The notes under the pieces: generated by a model
Told to the model about the DNA's origin: nothing
Databases searched by the model: none
The model's input: only the letters and a program-made list of their open reading frames with translations
Program-made: the position numbers and the translations under genes
Shown here: positions 14,951 to 23,831 of the stretch, piece after piece
Layout: each line of letters begins with the position of its first letter
How positions within the stretch are numbered: position 1 is the stretch's first letter
NCBI GenBank assembly: GCA_035574915.1
Contig: DATLYJ010000055.1
Location: forward strand, 1-39,303
Length of the DNA stretch: 39,303 bases
Reading direction: 5' to 3'
From: Dehalococcoidia bacterium
Lineage (GTDB): Bacteria; Chloroflexota; Dehalococcoidia; DSTF01; WHTK01

Positions 14951-14982
14951 GAAACAAGACCGTAACACGGCGGCCCTAAGCT
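14951..14982 (+). promoter_or_regulatory. GlnR-type box and promoter of glnA (GS-beta)
   Basis: GAAAC (14951-14955), N6, GTAAC (14962-14966), then 10 nt and TAAGCT (14977-14982) as -10. The layout GAAAC-N6-GTAAC-N10-TAnGCT is the same as in front of amt, and the intervening bases are also alike (CGGCGGCCC against AGGCGGGCC). Confidence 0.75.
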
Positions 14983-15005
14983 TCATCTACCAAGGAGGAG
15001 AAACA

Positions 15006-16421
15006 ATGCCAACACCGGAAAACGTCGCCAGGCTCATCCAAGAGAACAACATCCAGGTAATCGACCTCAAGTTCAACGACCTGCCGGGTATCTGGCAGCA
15101 CTTTTCCGTGCCGGTCGCCGAACTCGAGCACGGGATCTGGGAAGACGGCGTCGGCTTCGACGGCTCCAGCATCCGCGGCTTCCAGAAGATCCAGGAATCG
15201 GACATGAACCTGTTCCTGGACGCATCGACCGCGGTTGTCGACCCCGCTTGCGAGGTGCCTACCCTCTCGATAATTTGCGACATCTTCGACCCGCTGACGA
15301 AGAAGGAGTACACCCGCGACCCGCGCTACATCGCGAAGAAGGCTGAGGCCTATCTGAAGTCGACGGGCATCGCCGACGTTAGCTACTGGGGCCCCGAGCT
15401 CGAGTTCTTCATCTTCGACGACATCCGCTTCGACTCGACCGAGAACGCGAGCTACTACTACGTCGACTCCATCGAGGGCGAGTGGAACACGGGGCGCGAC
15501 GAGAAGCCAAACCTCGGTTACAAGCCTCGCTACAAGGAAGGCTACTTCCCCGTCCCGCCGCACGACTCCTACCAGGACCTGCGCAGCCAGATGATCATCG
15601 AGATGGCCAAGGTGGGCATCCCCGTCGAGAAGCAGCACCACGAGGTTGCCACCGCCGGCCAGGGTGAGATCGACTTCCGTTACGGGACCCTGGTCCAGAC
15701 CGCGGACCGGGTGATGATGTACAAGTACATCGTCAAGAACGTGGCCCGGAAGGCGGGCAAGGTCGCCACGTTCATGCCCAAGCCGCTCTTCGGCGACAAC
15801 GGCTCCGGCATGCACACGCACCAGAGCATCTTCAAGGACGGCCGGAACCTGATGTCCGACCCCAAGGGCTACGCGGGCATTTCCGACATCTGCAAGTGGT
15901 ACATCGGCGGGCTGCTGAAGCACGCCGCGGCCATCCTGGCCTTCGCTGCCCCCACCACCAACAGCTACAAGCGCCTGGTGCCCGGCTACGAGGCGCCTGT
16001 GAACCTCGTCTACTCCGCCCGCAACCGCTCGGCCGTGTGCCGCATCCCGATGTACACGGACCACCCTAACGCCAAGCGGATCGAGTTCCGCGCCCCGGAC
16101 CCGAGCTGCAACCCCTACCTCGCTTTCGCGGCTTGCCTCATGGCCGGCCTGGACGGGATCGAGAACAAGATCGACCCCGGCCCGCCGCTGGACAAGAACA
16201 CTTACGAGCTCTCGGAGCGAGAGCAGCGCCGCATCCGCACCGTGCCGGGCTCGCTGAACGAGGCGCTCGACGCCCTCGAGCGCGACCACGCCTTCCTGCT
16301 CAAGGGCGGGGTGTTCACTCAGGACGTAATCGACACGTGGCTGGAGTACAAGCGCCTGGAGATCCCGAAGGTGTCCATGCGCCCCCACCCGTACGAGTTC
16401 CACCTCTACTTCGACGCCTGA
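15006..16421 (+). CDS. glnA: Glutamine synthetase, type I-beta
   Basis: A 471-residue dodecameric GS for ammonia assimilation. Signature segments are [90 protein letters not shown] and [20 protein letters not shown]. The C-terminal part has [11 protein letters not shown], where the Tyr corresponds to the adenylylation site of GSI-beta enzymes, and it ends [11 protein letters not shown]. Length and a roughly 25-residue beta-type insertion (around [20 protein letters not shown]) agree. The start is ATG 15006, with AAGGAGGAG 6 nt upstream. It has its own GlnR-type box and is followed by a strong terminator, so it is a single-gene unit. Confidence 0.97.
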   Translation: MPTPENVARLIQENNIQVIDLKFNDLPGIWQHFSVPVAELEHGIWEDGVGFDGSSIRGFQKIQESDMNLFLDASTAVVDPACEVPTLSIICDIFDPLTKKEYTRDPRYIAKKAEAYLKSTGIADVSYWGPELEFFIFDDIRFDSTENASYYYVDSIEGEWNTGRDEKPNLGYKPRYKEGYFPVPPHDSYQDLRSQMIIEMAKVGIPVEKQHHEVATAGQGEIDFRYGTLVQTADRVMMYKYIVKNVARKAGKVATFMPKPLFGDNGSGMHTHQSIFKDGRNLMSDPKGYAGISDICKWYIGGLLKHAAAILAFAAPTTNSYKRLVPGYEAPVNLVYSARNRSAVCRIPMYTDHPNAKRIEFRAPDPSCNPYLAFAACLMAGLDGIENKIDPGPPLDKNTYELSEREQRRIRTVPGSLNEALDALERDHAFLLKGGVFTQDVIDTWLEYKRLEIPKVSMRPHPYEFHLYFDA

Positions 16422-16464
16422 CGGCTTCACGCTTCGGCGTGCACCGCTTCGGGGAGACGCTCAT

Positions 16465-16493
16465 GGGGCCGGGCGCAGTGCCCGGCCCCTTTA
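16465..16493 (+). terminator. Intrinsic terminator of glnA
   Basis: GGGGCCGGGC (16465-16474) and GCCCGGCCCC (16480-16489) pair perfectly over 10 bp with loop GCAGT, followed by TTTA. It lies 44 nt after the glnA stop. Confidence 0.8.
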
Positions 16494-16544
16494 CGTCGCC
16501 CGCCACGAAGGCGTCGTTACCGGAGTGCTCTCAAGAAGACAAAG

Positions 16545-16574
16545 TTGACATCTGCGTAAGTCATGGCTTACAGT
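16545..16574 (+). promoter_or_regulatory. Promoter with overlapping operator palindrome (ArsR gene)
   Basis: TTGACA (16545-16550) and TACAGT (16569-16574) are 18 bp apart. Inside, GTAAG (16556-16560) and CTTAC (16567-16571) form an inverted repeat with 6-nt spacing that overlaps the -10, as expected for autorepression by a dimeric ArsR protein. The mRNA would start near ATG 16585 and be leaderless. Confidence 0.6.
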
Positions 16575-16584
16575 GGCCTCCGGC

Positions 16585-16902
16585 ATGGAGGACGCCCTGC
16601 GAGCCATCGCCGAGCCACGGCGGCTCGAGATCCTGCGCCTCATCGCGACGCGGGAGATGCCTTCAGGCGAGATCGCCTCGCACTTCACCGTATCGCGGCC
16701 CGCGATCTCGCAGCACCTGCAGGTCCTGAAAGCCGCCGGCCTCGTGTCGGAGCGCCGGCAGGGCACGCGGCGCCTCTACCGGGCGCGGCCAGAGGCGCTG
16801 GCGGAGCTGCGGGCCTTTCTCGACAAGTTCTGGGAGTCGAGCCTCGATCGGCTGAAACAGGCCGCGGAGGCCCAGGAGAGGAGGGCCAGCCGTGGCGGGT
16901 GA
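16585..16902 (+). CDS. ArsR-family winged-helix regulator
   Basis: A 105-residue DNA-binding repressor with the ArsR fold: ALRAIAEPRRLEILRLIA, MPSGEIASHFTVSRPAISQH (recognition helix), LQVLKAAGLVSERRQGTRRL and YRARPEALAELRAFLDKFW. No metal-binding CxC motif is present. It therefore belongs to the SRPBCC-partnered branch, in which ArsR-like proteins occur next to AHSA1-domain genes. A GTG at 16573 is in frame (109 residues), but ATG 16585 fits the predicted leaderless start better, since there is no Shine-Dalgarno. The next gene overlaps the 3' end by 11 nt, showing tight translational coupling. Confidence 0.88.
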   Translation: MEDALRAIAEPRRLEILRLIATREMPSGEIASHFTVSRPAISQHLQVLKAAGLVSERRQGTRRLYRARPEALAELRAFLDKFWESSLDRLKQAAEAQERRASRGG

Positions 16903-17365
16903 GCGGCCACAGGACGCCGTCGTCAAGGAGGTGCGGATCAGGGCTTCGCCGGAAACGGTGTTCGCCTTCTTCACCGACCCGGCGAAGATGGTCCTCTGGA
17001 AGGGTGTCGACGCGATGCTGGACCCGCGGCCCGGCGGCGCTTACAGGGTGAACGTCACGGGCCGCGATGTCGTCCTGGGCGAGTATCTGGAGGTCGTCCC
17101 ATACAGCCGCGTCGTTTTCACCTGGGGCTGGGAGAACGAGACCATCCCGCTGCCGCCGGGATCCAGCACGGTTGAGGTCACGCTGACCCCGGACGGGCCC
17201 TACACGATCGTGCGGCTGCGCCATTCAGGACTCTCGCCCGAGATGGCGGAGGAACATGCGCGCGGCTGGGACCACTACCTCGCGCGGCTGCTCGAGGCCG
17301 CCGAAGGCCGCGACGCGGGGCCGGACCCTAATGTGATGGGGCAGCGTCCCGGACGCAGCGGCTGA
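16892..17365 (+). CDS. SRPBCC/AHSA1-domain protein
   Basis: A 157-residue START-like (helix-grip) protein of the AHSA1 type. Segments are VVKEVRIRASPETVFAFFTD, PAKMVLWKGVDAMLDPRPGG, GEYLEVVPYSRVVFTWGW and the C-terminal helix EMAEEHARGWDHYLARLLEA. These proteins bind hydrophobic or unknown small ligands in a deep cavity. They are often encoded with an ArsR repressor, and a VOC protein follows in many genomes. GTG 16892 overlaps the ArsR gene by 11 nt, with GAGGAGAGG upstream, so the two are cotranslated. The ligand is unknown. Confidence 0.88.
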   Translation: MAGERPQDAVVKEVRIRASPETVFAFFTDPAKMVLWKGVDAMLDPRPGGAYRVNVTGRDVVLGEYLEVVPYSRVVFTWGWENETIPLPPGSSTVEVTLTPDGPYTIVRLRHSGLSPEMAEEHARGWDHYLARLLEAAEGRDAGPDPNVMGQRPGRSG

Positions 17366-17474
17366 GCCGCAAACCGCATGGCAAAGGAGGTGCCGGGCTA
17401 CCAGGCAGGGATCGTATTCAGAAGGGAACTCCGCCAGCCAAGCCGCGCGCCCACCGCGCGCCGAAAGGGATGGA

Positions 17475-17825
17475 ATGATGCCGAACCCTGTCGTGCACTT
17501 CGAGATCGTGGGGAAGGACGGGAAGAAACTGCAGGACTTCTATAGCCGCGTCTTCGACTGGCAGATCAACGCCAACAACCCCATGCAGTACGGCATCGTG
17601 GACAACGGCGGCCAGGGCATCAACGGCGGCATCGCCGCCACCGACCAGCCGAACGGCCACGCGACCTTCTACATCGAGGTCAGCGACACGGACCAGTACC
17701 TGCGCAAGATCGAGAGCCTGGGCGGCAAGACGGTGGTGCCGACAACGGTGATCCCGGACATGGTGACCTTCGCGATGTTCACGGACCCGGAGGGCAACCT
17801 GGTCGGCCTCGTGAAGGCGGAGTGA
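17475..17825 (+). CDS. VOC-family (glyoxalase-like) protein
   Basis: A 116-residue protein with one beta-alpha-beta-beta-beta unit pair of the vicinal-oxygen-chelate fold. Segments are VVHFEIVGKDGKKLQDFYSR with VFDW, GHATFYIEVSDTDQYLRKIE with LGGKTVV, and FAMFTDPEGNLVGLV. The His at position 8, Glu at 10 and the final acidic region could supply metal ligands, but the substrate cannot be read from sequence. Members include glyoxalases, dioxygenases and antibiotic-binding proteins. It lies 109 nt after the SRPBCC gene on the same strand, in an ArsR-SRPBCC-VOC arrangement that suggests a shared small-molecule response. GAAAGG precedes the ATG. Confidence 0.88.
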   Translation: MMPNPVVHFEIVGKDGKKLQDFYSRVFDWQINANNPMQYGIVDNGGQGINGGIAATDQPNGHATFYIEVSDTDQYLRKIESLGGKTVVPTTVIPDMVTFAMFTDPEGNLVGLVKAE

Positions 17826-17965
17826 TGCTATAACCGGCCGGCGAGTGGCGCCCACGGTGCTGAGGAAGCTCGCGTACCTTCGCCGGCAGGAGCGGGGAGC
17901 GCTCCTCGGGTCACCCCATCGTCCACCACTCGGACATCCTGCCTAAACGGCAGGCCGGTTGGCTT

Positions 17966-17995
17966 TTGCCGCTGGCGCGGGCAGCGGGCTATGAT
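17966..17995 (+). promoter_or_regulatory. Promoter of the lipoprotein gene
   Basis: TTGCCG (17966-17971), an 18-bp spacer and TATGAT (17990-17995) lie 30 nt before the TTG start at 18025. The rest of the 199-nt gap (17826-17965) shows no further structure. Confidence 0.5.
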
Positions 17996-18024
17996 CGCGC
18001 GGGCGGGGAGATCGAGGTGTACCC

Positions 18025-18570
18025 TTGGCGCGCATCTCCGCCCTTGCCGCTGCCCTTCTGCTTGCCGCCCTCCTCGGCACCGCCTGCGGGCCGGCCGACA
18101 GGCTCCCGGACCCGACCCCCGCCGAGGCCCCGACGCCCACGGACGCCGGCGCCATACGCCAGCTCGACCTCCTGAAGTCTCCGCCCGTCCAGGCCCTGAT
18201 CCGCCAGGTCGGCGGCGGCGACGTTGACCCGCGCGAGATCATCTATGCGGACCTCACGCAGGACGGCCGCGAGGAAGCCATAGTGCCAGTCTCGTCCGGT
18301 GGGACTCTCGGCAATCTCGGCTACGTCGTGCTCGCCCTGCGCTCGGGATCGCCGGTGGCCATCCTCACCGTGCTCCGCGACCGCAACACTGTCGGCGCGG
18401 TCTCCCTCAGGGTCGAAGACGGTCAGCTCGTCAAGACCATCGGCAAGTACGCGCCGGAAGACCCCTTCTGCTGCCCTTCCACCCTGATCCGTACCGTCTA
18501 CTACTGGGACGGGTCGAACCTGCAGGTCCAGCGCGAAGAGGAGGTCAAGGTCGTTTCCACCAAGCAGTAG
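18025..18570 (+). CDS. Secreted lipoprotein, LppP/LprE-like
   Basis: A 181-residue protein with a lipoprotein signal peptide (ARISALAAALLLAALLGTAC; lipid Cys at 21), a Pro/Thr-rich linker (DRLPDPTPAEAPTPTDAG) and a single folded domain. That domain has the pattern YADLTQDGREEAIVPVSSGG, LGYVVLALRSGSPVAI and GQLVKTIGKYAPEDPFCCP, then RTVYYWDGSNLQVQREEEV. The ADLTxDGxEEAIVPVxSGG pattern recalls the LppP/LprE lipoproteins and FG-GAP-type calcium loops. The start is TTG 18025, supported by GAGGTG upstream and by the signal peptide. It would be anchored on the outer face of the membrane. The exact function is unknown. The stretch 18571-18804 after it contains no recognisable gene. Confidence 0.7.
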   Translation: MARISALAAALLLAALLGTACGPADRLPDPTPAEAPTPTDAGAIRQLDLLKSPPVQALIRQVGGGDVDPREIIYADLTQDGREEAIVPVSSGGTLGNLGYVVLALRSGSPVAILTVLRDRNTVGAVSLRVEDGQLVKTIGKYAPEDPFCCPSTLIRTVYYWDGSNLQVQREEEVKVVSTKQ

Positions 18571-18804
18571 GGGCTCATCGTCAGGGCCCGCCCCGCGGGA
18601 TCCGGGCGCCATGCTCGACCCCGGCCGTCGCGGGCAAGGCGTTGCACCGAGCCGGGCCTCGGTGGCCGGCTCGACATCGGGAGGCGCTAACCCTTGCCGG
18701 CGTCCGCCGCCGCGGCACGGGCTCAGTGTCAGCCGGGCTGCGACATCGCGACCGACGACACCCGCTAGGGACTGCTTGCTCCCCGCGGCGCGCCAGCCGC
18801 GCCG

Positions 18805-19077
18805 TCAGGCCGTCCAGATGGCTACGAGGCCGCCGTAGAAGTCGCGGCCACGGAAACGCAGCCGGCCATCTGGTCCGTAGATCAGGAGGTCCGCGCGGGC
18901 GCCCGGAAAGTCGCTTGGATGGGCCTCGTAGGTATAGGTGGCGACCTCCGCTTCATCGAGGCCCGCAATGTGGGCCATCAACTGCCGCCGGAGGTGGGGC
19001 GAAAGGGGTGCGCGGCCGCCGGTCTCGAGCCGCGCATCGGAAAGAGATGAAGGTCTCGTTCGCAGTCCCCGCAGCAT
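18805..19077 (-). CDS. Small hypothetical protein linked to the acetate-type transporter
   Basis: A 90-residue protein starting at ATG 19077 with GAGGGAG 8 nt upstream. After a basic N-terminus it reads APLSPHLRRQLMAHIAGLDE, AEVATYTYEAHPSDFPGARA and DLLIYGPDGRLRFRGRDFYG, ending GLVAIWTA. The second half looks like four beta strands with a DGRLRFRG turn. No family was recognised. It follows the transporter gene by 73 nt on the same strand and is probably in its operon. High G/C at third codon positions supports coding. Confidence 0.6.
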   Translation of the reverse strand: MLRGLRTRPSSLSDARLETGGRAPLSPHLRRQLMAHIAGLDEAEVATYTYEAHPSDFPGARADLLIYGPDGRLRFRGRDFYGGLVAIWTA

Positions 19078-19150
19078 TGCAAGACTCCCTCATCGAACGG
19101 CGCACCCGGGCGGGAGGCAGAGGCGCCTGCCGCCCGGGCGCGGTAGGAAG

Positions 19151-19774
19151 CTAGCGGCCACGCAGGCGCAGGCCGCGGAACCAGCCGACGTCGGTCGGCA
19201 GCACGGGGCGCTCGAACTCCATGTTGAGCATGTCCGCCAAGGCGGAGTACCAGGCCAACACGGCCGTGACGAAACCGACCCAGCCGCCGGCTTCGATGAA
19301 CCCGCCGTCACCGGCGAAGTGGCCGATCGCCAGCACGACGAACATCACCGCCGCGCCGAGCGTCACCAGCATGTAGGTCCAGTGCTCGCGGATCGAAGCC
19401 AGCCACAGGATGGCCATGCTTACTGCCCAGGCAGAGAACAGCAGGCCGCGCAGGTCGCCCGTCACGGCGTCTTCATCGATGACGCCGTTCTGCATGAGCC
19501 AGAGCATGGCGCCGTACGTAAGCCAGAAGGCGCCGAAGATAGCCGCCATCGTGGCCAGGTACGTCTGGTGCCGCTGGTAGGCCCACATGGCGCCGCCGAA
19601 GCCAATCGCGCCACCAAGGAGGATGGCCAGCGGGATGATGAAGGCCTCAGCGTCCAGGTCAAAGTAGCCCGCGTTGAAAGCGCTCCAGACGAACAGGGGC
19701 AGCGCGAAGGCAGCCATGATCATCGGCCCAACCTCGGCCGTAGCGGAGCGCCGGCCCTCGATTTCCTGTGTCAT
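19151..19774 (-). CDS. Acetate/succinate uptake transporter family (SatP/GPR1/YaaH-like)
   Basis: A 207-residue protein with six predicted transmembrane helices: VGPMIMAAFALPLFVWSAFN, IIPLAILLGGAIGFGGAMWA, QTYLATMAAIFGAFWLTYGA, LLFSAWAVSMAILWLASI, WTYMLVTLGAAVMFVVLAIG and WVGFVTAVLAWYSALADML. The last helix with AWYSALADMLN resembles the end of acetate uptake (AceTr) proteins. The N-terminal NPAPLGL-type motif of SatP is not conserved, so the substrate may differ. Start ATG 19774 is set by AAAGGAGGTG 6 nt upstream. The mRNA has an unusual leader of about 270 nt with strong secondary structure and a terminator-like hairpin just before the ribosome-binding site. Confidence 0.78.
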   Translation of the reverse strand: MTQEIEGRRSATAEVGPMIMAAFALPLFVWSAFNAGYFDLDAEAFIIPLAILLGGAIGFGGAMWAYQRHQTYLATMAAIFGAFWLTYGAMLWLMQNGVIDEDAVTGDLRGLLFSAWAVSMAILWLASIREHWTYMLVTLGAAVMFVVLAIGHFAGDGGFIEAGGWVGFVTAVLAWYSALADMLNMEFERPVLPTDVGWFRGLRLRGR

Positions 19775-19813
19775 CTGAGACACCTCCTTTTGAAGTCGAA
19801 AGGTAACGAAAAG

Positions 19814-19845
19814 GAATGCAGGAGGCCGTCTGACCTCCTGCATTC
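19814..19845 (-). terminator. Terminator or attenuator hairpin in the transporter leader
   Basis: GAATGCAGGAGG and CCTCCTGCATTC pair perfectly over 12 bp with an 8-nt loop. On the minus strand the hairpin is followed by CTTTTCGTTACCTTT. It lies 40 nt before the transporter ATG, so it could end a separate small RNA or attenuate the gene. Confidence 0.65.
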
Positions 19846-20048
19846 TGCCCTCGAAAATCCTTTTGACTGTCAGGGCCAGACGGCGACCACGCCGCCCGGC
19901 CGTCACATCAACTCAACCCCTGCAGAAATGCAGTGGTCTACGGTCTGCCTCGTTGCCCTGTCGTCGCCGACAGGGCCTTATCTGTCCACCTGCCATAGAC
20001 ACAAGCGAACGCGCTCAGCCACTGGACACCTCCGGGTGGAGGTACTCT
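19846..20048 (-). ncRNA. Candidate structured leader RNA or small RNA (unnamed)
   Basis: Between a strong minus-strand promoter (20055-20082) and the terminator hairpin (19814-19845), the minus strand can fold into a three-way arrangement. Helix A is CAGUG/CACUG (20024-20020 with 19935-19931). A small hairpin AGCG-CGUU-CGCU follows. Helix B is GUCUAUGG/CCGUAGAC (20000-19993 with 19943-19936), including one G-U pair that would be an A-C mismatch if the plus strand were the RNA. Helix C is a perfect 9-bp stem GCCCUGUCG/CGACAGGGC (19976-19968 with 19963-19955) capped by the GNRA tetraloop GCGA. The wobble pair and the GNRA loop both favour the minus strand as transcript. The interior loop between B and C is purine-rich and could be a ligand pocket. 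I matched it to no known riboswitch, 6S, SRP or RNase P pattern. Confidence 0.5.
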
Positions 20049-20054
20049 AGGACA

Positions 20055-20082
20055 AATATAGAACAGCCGTTTCCGCTGTCAA
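20055..20082 (-). promoter_or_regulatory. Strong minus-strand promoter of the structured leader
   Basis: On the minus strand TTGACA (20082-20077), a 16-bp spacer and TATATT (20060-20055). It is about 280 bp upstream of the transporter ATG, and no other minus-strand gene lies between. Confidence 0.65.
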
Positions 20083-20146
20083 GACCATAGGCACAGCGAA
20101 TCCTGCCATGCCTCCAACCTATCCTGCGCCCGCGTGCGCACAGCAG

Positions 20147-20165
20147 TTGATAGAATACTTATCAA
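20147..20165. promoter_or_regulatory. Inverted repeat next to the clpB-operon promoter (HAIR-like)
   Basis: TTGATA-N7-TATCAA is a perfect inverted repeat ending 5 nt before the -35 of the heat-shock operon promoter. The HspR operator (HAIR) is CTTGAGT-N7-ACTCAAG. Spacing and the TTGA/TCAA core agree, the outer bases do not. Confidence 0.5.
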
Positions 20166-20170
20166 TCTTG

Positions 20171-20199
20171 TTGACAGGAATGAGGGAGTTCTGTTAAAA
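20171..20199 (+). promoter_or_regulatory. Promoter of the zinc-ribbon/clpB/hsp20 operon
   Basis: TTGACA (20171-20176), a 17-bp spacer and TTAAAA (20194-20199). Transcription would start near 20206, about 25 nt before the first ATG. This is a sigma-A-type promoter, so heat control would be by repression at the adjacent inverted repeat. Confidence 0.7.
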
Positions 20200-20230
20200 A
20201 GCTTCTAGAAAGACCTGAGAGGTGGCGGTC

Positions 20231-20446
20231 ATGTACGAGTACGGTTACCTGGCCGCTCCGCTCGCTTTCATTCCCTGCAAGCGGTGCGGCCGCACCAGTT
20301 TCTATGACAGGGTTGCCGATGCCTTCGTCTGCATCGGCTGCGGCAACCGCGAGGAAATTGTAGCCCGCCGGCCGGTCGAGTTTTGGCGCAAGTCCGAACG
20401 CATGCGCCGCGCCGAGCCAGTCGCGGCAGGCAACGGCACCCGCTAA
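20231..20446 (+). CDS. Zinc-ribbon miniprotein, first gene of the heat-shock operon
   Basis: A 71-residue protein starting at ATG 20231 (GAGAGGTG 4-5 nt upstream; a GTG three codons earlier is also possible). Cys16-x2-Cys19 and Cys34-x2-Cys37 form a zinc ribbon (PCKRCGRTSFYDRVADAF then VCIGCGNRE). The C-terminus is basic (FWRKSERMRRAEP). It is separated from clpB by 24 nt and shares its promoter. A role as a small nucleic-acid- or protein-binding factor in stress is possible. No named family was recognised. Confidence 0.75.
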   Translation: MYEYGYLAAPLAFIPCKRCGRTSFYDRVADAFVCIGCGNREEIVARRPVEFWRKSERMRRAEPVAAGNGTR

Positions 20447-20470
20447 TAGAACTTCTCACAAGGGGGACAG

Positions 20471-23056
<2,586 letters not shown>

Positions 23057-23092
23057 GAGTCTGCCACTGAAATTCGTGAAGGAGGTGTCGAT

Positions 23093-23545
23093 ATGACTTC
23101 TCTGGTTCCCTACCGCTCGCCGCTCGCCGTCGACCGCCTGGTCGAAGACCTGTTCTCCTTCCCATGGTCACTCCCCAGGCCAGCCGGTTTTCCGGTCGAC
23201 GCCTGGGTCGAGGACGGCGTCTTCGTCGTCCAGGCCGCCGCTCCCGGCATCGATCCCGATGAGTTCAAGGTCGCCGTGAAGGAGGGCGTCCTCGAAATCC
23301 GGGCGGAAAGAAAGCGCGACCAGGAGTACACTCGTGGCCGCTCTCACATCAGGGAGATTGGTTATGGCCTTCTGGCAAGCACATTGCGGCTGCCATTCGC
23401 GGTCGACGCCGGCAAGGCCAACGCGGAATACAAGGATGGACTGCTCACTGTCCGTCTCCCCATGGCGGAGGCAATGAAGCCGAAAACCATCAAGGTACGC
23501 GACCACAAGGGCCTGCCGCTCGTCGGCAAACTGCTCGGGCGCTGA
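23093..23545 (+). CDS. Small heat-shock protein Hsp20, copy 1
   Basis: A 150-residue holdase with an alpha-crystallin domain (about 40-135): VDAWVEDGVFVVQAAAPGID, FKVAVKEGVLEIRAERKRD, FAVDAGKANAEYKDGLLTVR and LPMAEAMKPKTIKV. The GLLTVRLP strand and a C-terminal LPLVG, near the IxI/V position used for oligomer contacts, are visible. The N-terminal arm is short (LVPYRSPLAVDRLVEDLFSF). ATG 23093 has a strong AAGGAGGTG. It follows clpB in the same operon, so unfolded proteins held by it would be passed to the disaggregase. A terminator follows the stop. Confidence 0.94.
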   Translation: MTSLVPYRSPLAVDRLVEDLFSFPWSLPRPAGFPVDAWVEDGVFVVQAAAPGIDPDEFKVAVKEGVLEIRAERKRDQEYTRGRSHIREIGYGLLASTLRLPFAVDAGKANAEYKDGLLTVRLPMAEAMKPKTIKVRDHKGLPLVGKLLGR

Positions 23546-23562
23546 CGCGGGCCGGACCGATC

Positions 23563-23598
23563 AAGAACCGCCGCCTGGGTTGGGCGGCGGTTCTTGTT
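23563..23598 (+). terminator. Terminator of the clpB-hsp20 operon
   Basis: AAGAACCGCCGCC (23563-23575) and GGCGGCGGTTCTT (23583-23595) pair over 13 bp with a 7-nt loop, followed by GTTCC. It lies between the Hsp20 stop and the convergent miniprotein gene. Confidence 0.8.
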
Positions 23599-23607
23599 CC
23601 TCTGGCC

Positions 23608-23691
23608 TCAAGCCGCAAGCAGGGCAATCACGAGGATGCTTCCGGCCATGAGCGCGAGCGCCAGGGTTGCCAGCAGCGGCTCCAGGTTCAT
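23608..23691 (-). CDS. 27-residue single-helix membrane miniprotein
   Basis: ATG 23691 opens a 27-codon frame, preceded by an excellent ribosome-binding site (GGAGGGG, 4 nt spacing) and by a plausible minus-strand promoter. The whole peptide (MNLEPLLATLALALMAG then SILVIALLAA) is a single hydrophobic helix with a negatively charged Glu near the N-terminus. That is the look of small regulatory membrane peptides such as KdpF or CydX, though it matches neither. It ends just before the hsp20 terminator and is divergent from the CDGSH gene. The stress context suggests a membrane-associated stress peptide. Confidence 0.6.
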   Translation of the reverse strand: MNLEPLLATLALALMAGSILVIALLAA

Positions 23692-23720
23692 CGTTCCCCT
23701 CCTGCAAGACCGTCGACTCT

Positions 23721-23749
23721 TTCTTATCACTTGACAATGAGTCTAGCAA
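23721..23749 (-). promoter_or_regulatory. Promoter of the membrane miniprotein
   Basis: On the minus strand TTGCTA (23749-23744), a 17-bp spacer and TAAGAA (23726-23721) lie 30 nt before ATG 23691. The -35 lies inside the GAGT-N6-ACTC repeat. Confidence 0.45.
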
Positions 23750-23752
23750 CTC
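23739..23752. promoter_or_regulatory. Inverted repeat GAGT-N6-ACTC between divergent stress genes
   Basis: GAGT (23739-23742) and ACTC (23749-23752) flank CTAGCA. The repeat ends 2 nt before the -35 of the CDGSH-gene promoter and overlaps the -35 of the divergent miniprotein promoter. GAGT/ACTC is also the core of the HspR HAIR element, though the spacer there is 7 nt. Confidence 0.4.
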
Positions 23753-23754
23753 TC

Positions 23755-23783
23755 TTGACAGGCTCTCAGCAGCATGCTATTTA
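23755..23783 (+). promoter_or_regulatory. Promoter of the CDGSH-hsp20 unit
   Basis: TTGACA (23755-23760), a 17-bp spacer and TATTTA (23778-23783). A second TTGACA occurs at 23731-23736 without a matched -10. Transcription would start near 23790. Confidence 0.65.
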
Positions 23784-23831
23784 GTGCTTCTGGACGAACC
23801 TCCAGACTCAGCGAGGAAGGGGGTGGTATCC

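Noticed and set aside
14976-16430. 484-codon minus-strand frame opposite glnA
   Set aside because: Antisense of an unmistakable glutamine synthetase; no ribosome-binding site and no recognisable domain.
19846-20048. Identification of the leader RNA as 6S RNA, SRP RNA or RNase P RNA
   Set aside because: Size and conserved sequence blocks do not fit any of the three.
18938-20050. 370-codon plus-strand frame opposite the transporter and its leader
   Set aside because: It spans two minus-strand genes and the structured leader, and the protein is Arg/His/Gly-rich without motifs.
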